A DNA stretch of 6,696 bases, taken from positions 1 to 6,696 of the forward strand of contig JAGROF010000014.1 of the NCBI GenBank assembly GCA_020440405.1, given 5' to 3'. This DNA is from Chlamydiia bacterium (lineage in GTDB: Bacteria; Chlamydiota; Chlamydiia; Chlamydiales; Simkaniaceae). A program made the position numbers and the translations under genes. Below the pieces are notes generated by a model, which did no database searches, was not told the origin of the DNA, and worked only from the letters and a program-made list of their open reading frames with translations. Numbering within the stretch: position 1 is the first letter of the stretch; every line of letters starts with the position of its first letter. Below are positions 6,134-6,696 of the stretch, piece by piece.

Positions 6134-6696
6134 ATGGGAAAGAAGCTTTTTATCATTTCACCGGTCGTTTGCCTCCTCCTTATTGGCTTGGTGTATCAAT
6201 GGATTGGAACAAAAGTGGATCAGCGTCGCTACCCTCCTCTTGGAGAAATGGTAGATATCGGCGGGTACGCACTGCACCTCAACTGCCAAGGAAAGCAAGC
6301 TCCGACTGTCATTTTAGACGCAGGGATGGGGCTTAACTCTTTAGACTGGTCTCTTGTCCAGCCAAAGATTGCGGAATTTGCACGTGTGTGTAGTTTCGAT
6401 AGGGCGGGCTATGGATGGAGCGACGCAAGCCCCCTTGTTCGAACGAGTCAGTCGATTGTAGAAGAATTGCATCAAGCCTTGATCCGAGCAGATATTCCTC
6501 CTCCTTATATTCTTGTGGGTCATTCATTTGGAGGGGCCAATATGCAGCTTTTTGCGAGCTACTATCCGGAAAAAGTTTTTGGGATTGTTCTCGTAGACTC
6601 TTCTAGTGAAGGGCAAATCGAAGAGATGACTCCTCCTCTACCTCCTAGCTTATCCAAAGCGGTTTTCCTTGCCAATGAAGGGTATTATCGCTTTCT
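6134..6696 (+). CDS. Membrane-anchored alpha/beta hydrolase, 5' part (runs off the right edge)
   Basis: The frame opens at ATG 6134, with AGGAG at 6124-6128 five bases upstream, and stays open to the window end, giving 187 complete codons. A hydrophobic segment at about residues 5-24 after MGKK is an uncleaved anchor or signal peptide, so the catalytic domain probably faces the periplasm. Alpha/beta hydrolase features follow: a first strand pair (EMVDIGGYALHLNCQG), a strand leading to the oxyanion loop DAGMG (62-66), SLDWSLVQPKIAEFARVC, SFDRAGYGWSD, and the nucleophile elbow GHSFGG with S131, then YYPEKVFGIVLVDSS. The catalytic histidine, and probably the acid, lie beyond the edge. The pattern fits a common bacterial family of general esterase/lipase-like hydrolases whose substrate cannot be inferred. 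It starts 35 bases after the preceding gene on the same strand, so cotranscription is possible. I am sure of the fold, not of the substrate. Confidence 0.88.
   Translation, partial: MGKKLFIISPVVCLLLIGLVYQWIGTKVDQRRYPPLGEMVDIGGYALHLNCQGKQAPTVILDAGMGLNSLDWSLVQPKIAEFARVCSFDRAGYGWSDASPLVRTSQSIVEELHQALIRADIPPPYILVGHSFGGANMQLFASYYPEKVFGIVLVDSSSEGQIEEMTPPLPPSLSKAVFLANEGYYRF

Overview
The window looks like chromosomal DNA from a member of the phylum Chlamydiae, most likely an environmental (non-Chlamydiaceae) lineage of the Simkania/Waddlia/Parachlamydia kind. Three things point there: the gene order rsmH - ftsL-like - penicillin-binding transpeptidase - murE - N-acetylmuramoyl-L-alanine amidase, which from memory matches the Chlamydia trachomatis order CT272-CT268; a transpeptidase whose N-terminal region departs from the usual FtsI pattern; and a minimal amidase without the regulatory insert of gamma-proteobacterial enzymes. 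The genus cannot be fixed from the sequence alone.

Bases 1-4945 are a tightly packed plus-strand cluster for cell wall synthesis and division. It opens with the 3' part of rsmH, followed after 18 bases by a small FtsL-like membrane coiled-coil protein on a GTG start. That gene overlaps the transpeptidase gene by ATGA, and the transpeptidase gene overlaps murE by ATGA. murE is followed after 19 bases by a secreted Amidase_3 enzyme. The set covers the lipid II precursor step that adds meso-diaminopimelate (MurE), septal cross-linking (transpeptidase with FtsL-like partner) and peptidoglycan turnover (amidase). These are the functions of the transient division-plane peptidoglycan of Chlamydiae.

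After the amidase, a 79-85 base gap holds a possible promoter and the character of the DNA changes. Bases 5031-6098 encode a 355-residue soluble protein of unknown function. It is clearly richer in A+T than its neighbours and carries E/H motifs that resemble the ChaN / erythromycin-esterase / TraB-TIKI group. From 6134 to the right edge runs the 5' part of a membrane-anchored alpha/beta hydrolase with a GHSFGG nucleophile elbow. C. trachomatis, as I recall, has an IHF/HU-type gene after amiA, so this is probably a lineage-specific accessory segment next to a conserved block.

No tRNA, rRNA, CRISPR array, insertion sequence or long repeat is visible. No gap between genes exceeds 100 bases. I see no convincing new multi-gene system; the best candidate for something undescribed is the 355-residue protein.
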